Shown one piece after another: positions 42,303-51,122 of a stretch of 64,000 nucleotides of DNA. The position numbers and the translations under genes were made by a program. This DNA is from JAAZKV01 sp041659525. GTDB lineage: Archaea > Iainarchaeota > Iainarchaeia > Iainarchaeales > JAAZKV01. How positions within the stretch are numbered: the stretch's first letter is position 1; each line of letters opens with the position of its first letter. Below the pieces are notes generated by a model. That model had not been told where the DNA came from. It did no database searches and saw only the letters and a program-made list of their open reading frames with translations. Location: the NCBI GenBank assembly GCA_041659525.1, contig JBAZYC010000001.1:434001-498000 (forward strand), read 5' to 3'.

Positions 42303-42711
42303 TTTTTCACCTGTTCATTGCTTTTTGAGCTTTGATTTTGGCAAATCAAGTAAGCCCGTTGCGATTGAACAATAGACCTTCTTTTGCGTTCTTTTTAAAT
42401 GCTTCTGAAGTGTCTTGCCGGCCAGGAGGTTAGTAAGAAAAAAAGTTTCTTTTAGTTATTTTTCTTTTTTATTTTTAATTTATTTTAAAATATGTCCTAG
42501 AAAAGCTGTGCTTTTCCTGACTAACAAAACTAATGTTTTGCTTTGTCCTAGAAATAGTGCGTTATAATGTTTCCTTTATAAAGTTATTGAAATATTTTTG
42601 TGGAACGATTTTTTTACTAAAATTTTCAAGTTAGCTTTATTAATCTATTCAATATCCACTTGTGAGTAAAAAAAATTTGTCGATTTTTTAAGTAAAATCT
42701 TGGTGATGAAA
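42303..42711. other. Long intergenic region with paired motifs and hairpins
   Basis: About 400 bp without a supported gene. At 42475-42503 it contains a minus-sense copy of the dispersed motif (26 bases identical to the 28778 copy), and at 42542-42560 a second, shorter half (TTTCTAGGAC on the minus strand). Between them, two short stems occur: AAAAGC/GCTTTT (42501-42515) and AAAAC/GTTTT near 42527-42540. A TATA-like TTTATAAAG on the minus strand (42572-42580) could start a short non-coding RNA through them. RadA's promoter lies at the left end. Confidence 0.4.
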
Positions 42712-42921
42712 ATGAAAAAGGGTGTGAAGTTTAGCTACATAGTAAGTAATTCAAACAATCAAAATGAATTTAGTTTTTTGTTGAAAGGGATTAATTTTTC
42801 TTCGCAAATAGAATCAATTTTGAAAATAAATTCTTGGATTAAGAAAAATAATTTTGGAGTGGGGTTTGTTCTTCTTTCTTTTATTTTTGTCTTGTCTTTA
42901 GTAAAGGTATTTTTGGGGTGA
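42712..42921 (+). CDS. Small single-pass membrane protein, unknown
   Basis: 69 residues from the ATG at 42712, five bases after GGTGA (an ATG two codons upstream overlaps that site). Polar N-terminus rich in Asn/Ser and one C-terminal membrane helix (GFVLLSFIFVLSLVKVFLG). First gene of a tight three-gene run; its stop TGA overlaps the ribosome-binding site of the next. No family recognised. Confidence 0.6.
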   Translation: MKKGVKFSYIVSNSNNQNEFSFLLKGINFSSQIESILKINSWIKKNNFGVGFVLLSFIFVLSLVKVFLG

Positions 42922-42925
42922 ATTT

Positions 42926-43027
42926 ATGCATGAATTTGAAGAATTAATTGATTGGTTGGATAATGAAACCGCTAAAGTTAGTGTTCAAAAAAGAATAGTA
43001 GTAAAACAAAAAGTAAGTGTTAATTAA
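42926..43027 (+). CDS. Micro-protein of 33 residues
   Basis: MHEFEELIDWLDNETAKVSV, then a basic strand QKRIVVKQKVSVN. GGGGTGA six to twelve bases upstream is a strong ribosome-binding site. It is four bases after the previous gene and ten before the next ATG, so translational coupling is likely. Too short to assign; its small acidic helix plus basic tail could bind a partner in the operon. Confidence 0.55.
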   Translation: MHEFEELIDWLDNETAKVSVQKRIVVKQKVSVN

Positions 43028-43037
43028 AGGTGAAAAA

Positions 43038-43358
43038 ATGGTTAAAAGAAAAAAAGAAATGGAAGTTAAGTTTATTTCAATACAAAGAACAAGTAACGAA
43101 AACATTTTTACAGATTATTTCAAAAGCATGTATTTTTCGTTTGAAAACATCCTATTGAATTTGTTTGAAGCAGTTAAAAGAGAAAGTATTTTTTTATGTG
43201 CTTTCTCTTGTAGTGTGCTTTTTTTGCTCGCTTGGGTAGTAAGCGCAATTTATTATGTGCTTTTCATTCCAGTACTAATATTTTCAATAATTCATTTAGC
43301 AAATGAACATAAATTGTTTTTAATAAAAAAAGATTTTGATGAGAATGGAATTTTTTAA
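43038..43358 (+). CDS. Small membrane protein, unknown
   Basis: 106 residues from the ATG at 43038, behind AAAGGTGAAAAA. The N-terminus is basic (VKRKKEMEVKFISIQR), with two adjacent hydrophobic helices (SIFLCAFSCSVLFLLAWVVSAIYYVLFIPVLIFSI) and a charged tail. Third gene of the operon. It converges on the radical SAM gene with only three bases between stops. No family recognised. Confidence 0.65.
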   Translation: MVKRKKEMEVKFISIQRTSNENIFTDYFKSMYFSFENILLNLFEAVKRESIFLCAFSCSVLFLLAWVVSAIYYVLFIPVLIFSIIHLANEHKLFLIKKDFDENGIF

Positions 43359-43361
43359 TAA

Positions 43362-45101
43362 TTAAAACCTTAATCTCTTTCCGCGGGTAGTCATCCCTAC
43401 CCCATGTTTTTTTCTCATTTTTTGTATAGTTCTAAGTCGTTCTATTCCTTCTTGTTCATAGGCTTTTATCCAGCTTTGTGCATAATGCCCGACTAATTTT
43501 TCCGATTGTTCAGTTAACCTTTTTCCATTTGGGGTTGTTAAAAACTTATTTGCATTTTGAGGGGTTAAAGCGATTCCTTGCTTAGTTAATTCATTTTCTA
43601 TTCTTTTTGCTAAAAAACCATTTCTAAATTTATCAGTTAACTTAATTCTAGCTTCTGCTTGCCCTGAGAGTTTTTGAATTTTTCTAGCGTACTTTAGTGC
43701 AACAGGATCTTGACTTTCGTTAGCCATTTTGAGTACTTTTGCTTCATCTTTGACCCCAATAGATCTACTTCTATCTTTTTTTAGTTTTTCTATTAAAAGT
43801 TTTCTTAAGTGGGGGTCTCTAGGGAGAACAAATCTTTGCCCAGTTCCATTTCTTTTGGGCATAGTTGCCTCTCTTCCTGCAATAGTAAATAATAGTTTTT
43901 CTTTTTCTGCTATTCTTTGGATAGGCGTTCCTTTTATTGCTGCAATAGTAGCCATTTCATGGAAATAAATTTTTCTTTTAACAGAAAGACTTTTTGCATT
44001 GTAATATGATTCTAAAAAATCTCTTGCCCTTGTTTCAATTCCCCCAGCAAGCATAAAACTTGCGGTGTGTATTTTGTTTTCTCGAAGTGCTTTTAGTACT
44101 GCAATTGCCTGTTCTTTTGTGTATCTTCCTCCTTTGAGTTCTTTTAGCATATTGTTGTTCAGTGCTTCAGTTCCTATTTGTAAAAGTACTGTTCCTGATT
44201 GTTTAATTTTTCTGATTAATGCAATGTCAGGTTTTCCATTTTTAAGCAGTGATTCAATTGTTGCTCCATAATCAAATTCAAATCTTTTATTTAACCCTAG
44301 TGCGATTATTCTATCCATTATTCTGTTTGCTCGTGCTTTGTCTGCAAAGAATTGGTCATCAATTAAACTTACTACTTTAATTTCTTTGTTTCTCGCAAGT
44401 GCTTTTATTCCTTCAATTATTGTTTCTTCTTTTAGTTGTGCAGGGTTTCCCTTTCTTGGGACTGTGCAAAACACGCATGCGTTAGGGCACCCTCTTTCGC
44501 TGTAAGTTGAAGCAAACTTTCCCCTAGTGATGGAAACAAATGATGCGTTTTGTATTTCCTCACGAGTAATTCTTGCTGGAGGATTTCTAATAATTCTTCT
44601 ATTTTTTCTAAAAACTATTCCTTCTACTTCTTCCAAAGTTCCTTGGCTTCTTTTTGTTAGTATTTTTATTAATTTTGGAAGTGCATTCTCTGCTTCACCT
44701 GCTATTGCATAATCAGCTTTTGTTTCTCTAAAAAAACCTACTGGATTTGAGTTAAATGCGGGGCCTCCTGCAATTAATTTTGCCCCTGGAAAAAATCTTT
44801 TGATATTCCTTGCCACAAAAAAACTTGTATTTTTTTCAAGTTCACTATCAAAAAAAGTCATTCCGATAAATGCAGGTGCAGATATTTTTTGTTTTAATTC
44901 TTGTAAGTATTCTTCAGCTTCTTTTTGGAATTGTTTGGCTTTTTTTCTTGAACGGGCATCGTCTCCGCCGTCAATTACTCTTTTAAAAATATTATTCATT
45001 GAAAACAATCTTGTGTTTATTCCCTCTTGGTTTAGTTTTTGTCTTAATATTTCCTGTCCTAAAGGAGGAGTTCCAATTGAGAGGAAAACAAATTCAGCCA
45101 T
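43362..45101 (-). CDS. B12-binding-domain radical SAM protein
   Basis: 579 residues. N-terminal cobalamin-binding-like Rossmann domain (AEFVFLSIGTPPLGQEIL ... PGAKLIAGGPAFNSN), although the B12 His motif DxHxxG is not seen. A radical SAM barrel follows with the cluster motif CPNACVFCTVPRKGNPA (C-x3-C-x2-C), EEIQNASFVSITRGKFAS before it and GTEALNNNMLKELKGG / FMLAGGIETRARDFL within the barrel. The C-terminal ~180 residues are helical and basic, specific to this protein. Reaction unknown; relatives include methylthiotransferases, methylases and anaerobic cyclases. Confidence 0.85.
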   Translation of the reverse strand: MAEFVFLSIGTPPLGQEILRQKLNQEGINTRLFSMNNIFKRVIDGGDDARSRKKAKQFQKEAEEYLQELKQKISAPAFIGMTFFDSELEKNTSFFVARNIKRFFPGAKLIAGGPAFNSNPVGFFRETKADYAIAGEAENALPKLIKILTKRSQGTLEEVEGIVFRKNRRIIRNPPARITREEIQNASFVSITRGKFASTYSERGCPNACVFCTVPRKGNPAQLKEETIIEGIKALARNKEIKVVSLIDDQFFADKARANRIMDRIIALGLNKRFEFDYGATIESLLKNGKPDIALIRKIKQSGTVLLQIGTEALNNNMLKELKGGRYTKEQAIAVLKALRENKIHTASFMLAGGIETRARDFLESYYNAKSLSVKRKIYFHEMATIAAIKGTPIQRIAEKEKLLFTIAGREATMPKRNGTGQRFVLPRDPHLRKLLIEKLKKDRSRSIGVKDEAKVLKMANESQDPVALKYARKIQKLSGQAEARIKLTDKFRNGFLAKRIENELTKQGIALTPQNANKFLTTPNGKRLTEQSEKLVGHYAQSWIKAYEQEGIERLRTIQKMRKKHGVGMTTRGKRLRF

Positions 45102-45230
45102 ACTAAGTTAGTGTTTATGACTTTATTTAAACAAAATGGGTTGGGCCCAAATTCTTTGTAGTTAGTTGTTTAGTTTTGGTTTTGCTCTTGAATAGTTAGT
45201 GTTAAATACGTTTTTGTTTATTCTTTTTTT

Positions 45231-45755
45231 ATGCAGGAAAAGAATGGTTTAATGCGTCCTGATTGGGATGAGTATTTTATGCTTTCAGCAGTAATGGCTG
45301 CTACTAGAGCTTCGTGCACTAAATTCAAATCTGGTGCAGTTATTGTTAAAGATAAGAGAATAGTTGCTTCTGGTTATAATGGCCCAGCTCCTGGAGTTCC
45401 TTCAGGTTTTGAGTTGGGTTACTGTAGAAAAGAACAAGCAGGAGTAGATTGGTCTTCTAAAGGTTCAGGTCATTGTCTAGCTACTCACGCTGAAGCTAAT
45501 GCTATTGTTCAATTTCATGGAACTGATTTGCACGGAGCTACAATGTATTGTCTGCACTCTCCTTGTAATGAGTGTGCAAAGTTAATCGCTTCTGCGGGAA
45601 TTAAGGAAGTAGTTTACCTAAAGAATTATCGCGAACAAGTAGCTAAAGCTGAAGAGATTTTTTCTTTTTCTAAAATAAAGTTTAGAAAACTTGAAATAGA
45701 TTTTGAGAAGGCCCTAAAATTAATTGAAGGGGTAATGAAATCTACTAAAGAGTAA
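45231..45755 (+). CDS. Deoxycytidylate (dCMP/CMP) deaminase family protein
   Basis: 174 residues of the zinc cytidine/deoxycytidylate deaminase family: ATHAEANAIVQF (zinc His and catalytic Glu) and CLHSPCNECAKLI (PCxxC zinc Cys pair). It also has the EYFMLSAVMAATRASCTKFKSGAVIVKDKRIVASGYNGPAPG N-terminal segment and a further Cys/His cluster (GYCRKE, SGHCLA) seen in dCMP deaminases. It would produce dUMP for the thymidylate synthase at 46354. Leaderless-style start with no ribosome-binding site. Confidence 0.92.
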   Translation: MQEKNGLMRPDWDEYFMLSAVMAATRASCTKFKSGAVIVKDKRIVASGYNGPAPGVPSGFELGYCRKEQAGVDWSSKGSGHCLATHAEANAIVQFHGTDLHGATMYCLHSPCNECAKLIASAGIKEVVYLKNYREQVAKAEEIFSFSKIKFRKLEIDFEKALKLIEGVMKSTKE

Positions 45756-45818
45756 TATTTTAATAATTAAAAGCTTTTTTTTGTTTAATTAACTTTTTTT
45801 TAGGTAATTTTTCTTATT

Positions 45819-46292
45819 TTATTTTCTTTCATATTTTTTGTAAATAAATTCAGCGTATTCTTTGCTTTCAGTTTCTTTCCATTCTTCAAAATTTATTTTA
45901 GGGAACAAAATGTTTCCTGGGTAGTTTTCTTTTACCCAAGAAATATGTAAAACATCAGCAAGTGGGAGCATTGCAAAATAGATTCCTGCCCCACCAATAG
46001 AATAAATTTCTTTTTTGAATTTTTTTCCCTCAGTAATAGCTTCTTCCACGCTTTTGCAAACAATTGCGCCTGCTTGTTTTCCTAGTGTTGTACTTACAAT
46101 AATATTATTTCTTTCAGTTAATGGTCTGTATTTTTGAGGAATTGATTCCCAAGTGTTTTTTCCCATAATCACAGTATTCGAAATGGTTTTTTCTTTAAAG
46201 AGTTGCATATCTTCCTTGATTTTCCAAGGGAGCAGGCCATTGTTTCCAATAACCCCATTTTTTGTCATTGCTACAATAATATTGATTTTCAT
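45819..46292 (-). CDS. folA: Dihydrofolate reductase
   Basis: 157 residues. NADPH-dependent reduction of dihydrofolate, regenerating the cofactor consumed by thymidylate synthase. INIIVAMTKNGVIGNNGLLPWKIKEDMQLFKEKTI includes the conserved W and substrate acidic residue; NTVIMGKNTWESIP, RNNIIVSTT, and EIYSIGGAGIYFAMLPLADVLHISWV give the NADPH sites. C-terminus YAEFIYKKYE. DHFR is patchy in archaea, which often use other C1 carriers. It faces thyA divergently with 61 bp between. Confidence 0.95.
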   Translation of the reverse strand: MKINIIVAMTKNGVIGNNGLLPWKIKEDMQLFKEKTISNTVIMGKNTWESIPQKYRPLTERNNIIVSTTLGKQAGAIVCKSVEEAITEGKKFKKEIYSIGGAGIYFAMLPLADVLHISWVKENYPGNILFPKINFEEWKETESKEYAEFIYKKYERK

Positions 46293-46353
46293 TTTTTCAC
46301 TATAACTTTTTAAGTCTGTATGTGGTTAAAAATACTTATTCAAGGTTTTTAAA

Positions 46354-47355
46354 ATGGCAAATAATCATCCAGAGTATCAGTACCTTAATCTTTTACAAGA
46401 TATTATGGAGAACGGTTCAGAGAAAACTGATTATGCAACAGGAACTAAATTAAAAAGTGTTTTTGGAAGAATGTCTCGTTATGATTTATCAAAAGGTTTT
46501 CCTCTTTTGACTACAAAAAAAGTTTTTTACAGAGGAATTTTGCATGAGCTTGTTTGGTTTCTAAGAGGAGACACTAACATAAAATATCTTGTAGATAATG
46601 ATGTTCACATTTGGGATGATTGGCCGTATAAGGTTTACAAAAAAGCAATGAGTGAAGGAAAAGCTCCTGTTTTAACTCAAGAAGAATTTATTAAAAAAAT
46701 TAAAAGTGAGGAAGTTGGTAGTGAATTTATTAAAAAGTGGGGAGAGTTAGGCCCAGTGTATGGTCGTCAATGGCGTAAGTGGCCAGCTTCTGATGGAAGA
46801 GAAATTGATCAATTGCGTTGGGCTCTTTGGAAAACAAAAGAATATCCTGATAGAAAACATGCTTGTGTTAGTGCATGGAATCCAGAACTTATTTATGAAA
46901 TGGCTAATGAGGATGTAAAAACAATGGCGATTCCTCCTTGCCACGCTTTTTTCCAATTCAATGTAAACAATGGCAAATTAAGTTTAGCACTTTTTCAAAG
47001 AAGTTGTGATTCTTTTTTAGGAGTTCCTTTCAACATTGCTTCTTACGCTGCACTTACAATGGTTGCTGCTCAAATAACTGGTAACCAACCAGGAGACTTT
47101 GTTCACATTTATGGAGATGTGCACATTTATGGAAATCACTATGAACAAGTTAAGGAACAACTTTCTCGCGAACCAAAAGCATTTCCTACATTAAAAATAA
47201 ATCCAAGAATAAATAGTTTAGATAGTCTTGATCAAATAAAGTTTGAAGATTTTGAAATAGAAGGTTACGATCCTCACCCTCCACTAAAAGGAGAAATAAC
47301 AGTAGTGGGCGGATTTGATGAAAAAGATAGAAGTAAGTGGGATAAAAAGAATTAA
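46354..47355 (+). CDS. thyA: Thymidylate synthase (ThyA)
   Basis: 333 residues, the classical folate-dependent enzyme converting dUMP to dTMP. Motifs: RYDLSKGFPLLTTKKVFYRGILHELVWFLRGDTNIKYL, LGPVYGRQWRKWP, the catalytic Cys in MAIPPCHAFFQF, FQRSCDSFLGVPFNIASYA, and HIYGDVHIYGNH. An insertion of about 50 residues between DDWPYKVYKK and LGPVYGRQ makes it the long form found in lactobacilli-like enzymes rather than the 264-residue E. coli form. Most archaea use ThyX or other ThyA forms; a bacterial origin is likely. Confidence 0.96.
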   Translation: MANNHPEYQYLNLLQDIMENGSEKTDYATGTKLKSVFGRMSRYDLSKGFPLLTTKKVFYRGILHELVWFLRGDTNIKYLVDNDVHIWDDWPYKVYKKAMSEGKAPVLTQEEFIKKIKSEEVGSEFIKKWGELGPVYGRQWRKWPASDGREIDQLRWALWKTKEYPDRKHACVSAWNPELIYEMANEDVKTMAIPPCHAFFQFNVNNGKLSLALFQRSCDSFLGVPFNIASYAALTMVAAQITGNQPGDFVHIYGDVHIYGNHYEQVKEQLSREPKAFPTLKINPRINSLDSLDQIKFEDFEIEGYDPHPPLKGEITVVGGFDEKDRSKWDKKN

Positions 47356-47451
47356 TTGAAGTAAGTAATTAATTAAAATAAAATTGATTAATTATTTAAT
47401 TAGAATTAAAGATTAGTTAAGTAGTTTTGATTTATTTTTGTTGGTGTTATT

Positions 47452-48690
47452 TTGTTTGAGAATATAAAAAAGTTTGATCCTGAAATTTACAATTATATTT
47501 TAGCAGAGAAAGAACGCCAAATGGAAGGAATTGAATTAATTCCTTCTGAAAATTTAGTTTCAATGGCTGTTCTTGAGGCTCTTGGTTCTTTTCCAACTAA
47601 TAAATACGCTGAAGGTTATCCTGGCCACAGATATTATGGTGGAAATGAAGTTATTGATAAAATTGAACAACTAGCAATTGATCGTTTGAAGCAATTATTT
47701 AATGCAGAGCATGCTAATGTTCAACCTAATTCTGGTTCTCCTGCAAATATGGCTATGTATTCTGCTCTAATGCAACCAGGAGACAAAGCAATGGGCTTAA
47801 AGCTCACTGAGGGTGGCCACTTAACTCACGGGCACAAAGTAAATTTTTCTGGAAAAATGTATAACTTTGTTCAATATGGAGTAGATAAAGAAACAGAAAT
47901 GCTTGATTATGATAAAATTAGAAAACAAATTTTGGAAGAAAAACCAAAGCTAGTTCTTTCAGGTTACACAGCGTACCCGAGATTAATTGATTTTAAAGAA
48001 TTTAGGAGTATTTGTGATGAAGCTGGTTGTTTTTGCGTGGGAGATATTTCTCACATTGGTGGATTATGTGCAACTGGGGTTCATGAAAATCCAGTTCCTT
48101 ATTTTGATGTAGTAACTACTACTACTCACAAAACTCTTAGAGGGCCAAGAAGTGCGGCTATTATGTGTAAAAAAGAATTTGCTGAAAAAATTGATAAAGC
48201 AATTTTTCCCGGTCTTCAAGGAGGACCGCATGAGCATGTAATTGCAGCTAAAGCAGTTGCATTCAAAGAAGCTCTTCAACCTGAATTCAAAACTTATGCA
48301 GAGCAAATTGTAAAGAATTCAAAAAAATTAGCCGAAAGGTTACAAAGTCACGGTTATAGATTAGTTTCTGGTGGAACAGATAATCACTTAATTTTAGTTG
48401 ATGTAAGAAAAAGTGGTATCTCAGGAATTGATGCTGAGAAAGCTTTAGAAAAAGCAGGAATGTATTGCAACAAGAACACTATTCCTTACGAAACTGGTTC
48501 TCCTTGGGATCCTAGTGGAATTAGAATAGGAACTCCCGTTTTAACCACAAGAGGGATGAAGGAAAAAGATATGCTTGTTGTTGCTGATTTTATTCATGAA
48601 GCACTTACTTCTCGAACAGATGATGTAAAGTTAGCTAAAATAAAAGAAAATGTAAAAGAATTTTGTAAAAACTTTTTATTTTACAAATAA
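47452..48690 (+). CDS. glyA: Serine hydroxymethyltransferase
   Basis: 412 residues, PLP enzyme interconverting serine and glycine while making methylene-THF. Motifs: EGIELIPSENLVSMAVLEALGS, NKYAEGYPGHRYYGG, NVQPNSGSPANMAMY, ADISHIGGL-like GDISHIGGLCATG, and the PLP-Lys sequence VTTTTHKTLRGPRSAAI. The start is a TTG at 47452 placed by GGTGTT; no ATG is available before the conserved region. With DHFR, ThyA and dCMP deaminase it closes the thymidylate cycle. Confidence 0.95.
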   Translation: MFENIKKFDPEIYNYILAEKERQMEGIELIPSENLVSMAVLEALGSFPTNKYAEGYPGHRYYGGNEVIDKIEQLAIDRLKQLFNAEHANVQPNSGSPANMAMYSALMQPGDKAMGLKLTEGGHLTHGHKVNFSGKMYNFVQYGVDKETEMLDYDKIRKQILEEKPKLVLSGYTAYPRLIDFKEFRSICDEAGCFCVGDISHIGGLCATGVHENPVPYFDVVTTTTHKTLRGPRSAAIMCKKEFAEKIDKAIFPGLQGGPHEHVIAAKAVAFKEALQPEFKTYAEQIVKNSKKLAERLQSHGYRLVSGGTDNHLILVDVRKSGISGIDAEKALEKAGMYCNKNTIPYETGSPWDPSGIRIGTPVLTTRGMKEKDMLVVADFIHEALTSRTDDVKLAKIKENVKEFCKNFLFYK

Positions 48691-49059
48691 TTTTTATAAA
48701 TAAATAAGTTTTAGTAAATTATTATCTTTTTAGTATTTTTTTCTGTTTTTTTGAATAAATTTTAGTTTTTTTAATTATTTTTTATTTTTTTTATTAAGTT
48801 TTTTATTTTTATTAAAAAATAATTCTTTTATTTACGATAAACGTAACCTTTTTCCAAACTTTTTATTGTTTTTTTGTTCGATTTTCGCACCATTATTCTC
48901 TTTTGTTGGACAATTTTTTGGTTTTGCCAACTTTTGGTGAGTAATGTTGGTTAGTTTTTTGTTCATGGGGGTTTTGAATGGTAAGCTTTTTATAGTCCCT
49001 AACTCTTTCTATTCTCGGTTGGAAAATTTCTATTTAGTTTAGGAATTTATTAAGAAATC
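48691..49059. other. A/T-rich gap before the class III ribonucleotide reductase
   Basis: 370 bp with no supported gene. The left half is nearly pure A/T. The right half (about 48880-49050) is less biased, with CTTTTTATAG (near 48988) as a possible TATA box and a 60-70 nt leader to the GTG start of nrdD. A TTGGACAATTTTTTGG stretch at 48906 and TTTTGGTGAGTAATG (48929) might be remnants of a short gene, but no frame stays open. Confidence 0.4.
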
Positions 49060-51084
49060 GTGATAAGTATTTTGGGGGAATTGCCTGTGCCTAAGTTTGT
49101 TATAAAGAGAGATGGATCTAAAGCGACTTTTGATGAATCAAAAATTGCTACAGTTATTTGGAAAGCGGTTTCTGCTGTTGGCGGAGCTGACAAAGTTAGA
49201 TCTGACGCTATTGCAAAAAAAGTTGTTGACTTAATTAACGAAAAATATGCTCAAGATTTTTCCCCTAATGTTGAAGAAATTCAAGATTTAGTTGAAACTA
49301 CTTTAATTAAGGATGGGCACGATAAAACAGCTAAAGCATTTATTTTGTATCGTCACCAAAGAGAGCTTTTGAGAAGAACAGAAGACATGGTAAATAATTT
49401 TGAAATAATTAATCAATATATTTCCCAAGAGGATTGGAGAGTTAGAGAAAATTCTAATATGGCTTATTCTCTTCAGGGAATGAATTTTAATATTGCTGGA
49501 AGAGTTGTTTCTAATTATTGGTTGAGTAGAGTTTATCCAAAAGAAATTGCTTCTGCTCACAAATCAGCAGAACTTCACATCCACGATTTGGATTGCTTAG
49601 CAGCTTATTGTGTTGGTTGGGACTTAAAGCAATTATTAATTGAAGGTTTTACGGGGGTAAGAGGAAAAGTTGCTTCAAAACCAGCTAAGCACTTGAGAAC
49701 CGCTCTTGGTCAAATAGTAAATTTCTTTTATACTCTTCAAGGAGAAGCAGCAGGTGCTCAAGCTTTTTCAAACTTTGACACTTACTTAGCTCCATTTATT
49801 AGATATGATAATTTGGATAGAAAAGCGGTGAAGCAAGCTATTCAAGAATTTATTTTCAACACCGCAGTTCCAACTAGAGTAGGTTTTCAAACTCCGTTTA
49901 CAAATATAACAATGGATTTGAAAGTTCCTTCTCACATTGCACATGATCCCGTAATTATTGGGGGTAAAGCAATGGAATTAACTTATGCTGATTTCCAAGA
50001 AGAAATGGATTTACTCAATGATGTTTTTTGTGAAGTAATGACTGAGGGGGATGCTAGTGGAAGAATATTTACTTTCCCAATTCCAACTTACAACATTACT
50101 CCTGACTTCGATTGGGATTCTCCAAAGTATGATAGTATTTGGGAAATGACAGCAAAATATGGTATTCCTTATTTTGCTAATTTTGTTAACTCTGATATGA
50201 AAGCAGAAGATGCAAGAAGTATGTGTTGCAGATTAAGACTTGATAATAGAATGCTAAACAAAAGAGGGGGAGGATTATTTGGAGCAAATCCATTGACTGG
50301 GTCAATTGGGGTTGTAACAATTAATATGGCTCGTTTAGGCTATGTTTCAAAAACTGAAGAAGAGTTTTTCAAAAATCTTGGAAGATTAATGGACCTTTCA
50401 AAAGAAGCTTTGATAATTAAAAGAAAAACAATTGAAAGACTTTCTGATCAAGGATTGTATCCTTACTCTAAATTTTATTTAAGAGGAATAAAAGAACAAA
50501 CTGGCGGTTATTGGACTAATCACTTCTCAACAATTGGTTTACTTGGAATGAACGAAGCCCTAATTAATTTTATGGGAAAAAACATTGCAACTAAAGAAGG
50601 AAACGAACTTTCAATTAAAGTTCTTAACTTTATGAGAGATCGTTTGCAAGAATACCAAAATGAAACGGGGGATATTTTTAATTTAGAAGCTACTCCTGGT
50701 GAAGGAACTTCAAGAAGATTTGCTTGGGCAGATAAGAAAAACTTCCCTGATATTATTGTTGCAAACGAAAAACAATTCAAAGAGCACAATGTTGCACCAT
50801 ATTATACAAATTCAACTCAACTCCCAGTAAATCTTTCACTTGAGTTATTTGATGCTCTTGATTTGCAAGATCCATTGCAAACATTATACACAGGAGGAAC
50901 AGTGTTCCACGTATTTTTAGGAGAAAAGTTACCTTCTAAAGAAGCAACAAAGAATTTGGTGAAGAAAATTGCAAGTAATTATAGAATGCCTTATTTTTCA
51001 TTAACTCCTTCATTCAGTGTTTGCCCAATTCATGGGTACATAAAAGGAGAGCATGAATACTGTCCGATTTGCGAACAGGAATAA
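49060..51084 (+). CDS. nrdD: Anaerobic (class III) ribonucleotide reductase, catalytic chain without glycyl-radical segment
   Basis: 674 residues. Reduces ribonucleoside triphosphates under anoxia. ATP-cone at the N-terminus (VPKFVIKRDGSKATFDESKIATVIW), then the class III barrel (HIHDLDCLAAYCVGWDLKQLL, ARSMCCRLRLDNRMLNKRGGGLFGANPLTGSIGVV, FSTIGLLGMNEALINF, NLEATPGEGTSRRFA). The chain ends with CPIHGYIKGEHEYCPICEQ and a stop. In family members the next residues carry R-V-x-G-Y with the radical Gly. Here that part is the separate gene at 51123. GTG start. A frame overlap at 51069-51084 means a programmed frameshift cannot be ruled out. Confidence 0.93.
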   Translation: MISILGELPVPKFVIKRDGSKATFDESKIATVIWKAVSAVGGADKVRSDAIAKKVVDLINEKYAQDFSPNVEEIQDLVETTLIKDGHDKTAKAFILYRHQRELLRRTEDMVNNFEIINQYISQEDWRVRENSNMAYSLQGMNFNIAGRVVSNYWLSRVYPKEIASAHKSAELHIHDLDCLAAYCVGWDLKQLLIEGFTGVRGKVASKPAKHLRTALGQIVNFFYTLQGEAAGAQAFSNFDTYLAPFIRYDNLDRKAVKQAIQEFIFNTAVPTRVGFQTPFTNITMDLKVPSHIAHDPVIIGGKAMELTYADFQEEMDLLNDVFCEVMTEGDASGRIFTFPIPTYNITPDFDWDSPKYDSIWEMTAKYGIPYFANFVNSDMKAEDARSMCCRLRLDNRMLNKRGGGLFGANPLTGSIGVVTINMARLGYVSKTEEEFFKNLGRLMDLSKEALIIKRKTIERLSDQGLYPYSKFYLRGIKEQTGGYWTNHFSTIGLLGMNEALINFMGKNIATKEGNELSIKVLNFMRDRLQEYQNETGDIFNLEATPGEGTSRRFAWADKKNFPDIIVANEKQFKEHNVAPYYTNSTQLPVNLSLELFDALDLQDPLQTLYTGGTVFHVFLGEKLPSKEATKNLVKKIASNYRMPYFSLTPSFSVCPIHGYIKGEHEYCPICEQE

Positions 51085-51122
51085 TTAAATTATGGTTAGT
51101 GAATATAATTGGAGGTGAAAGG

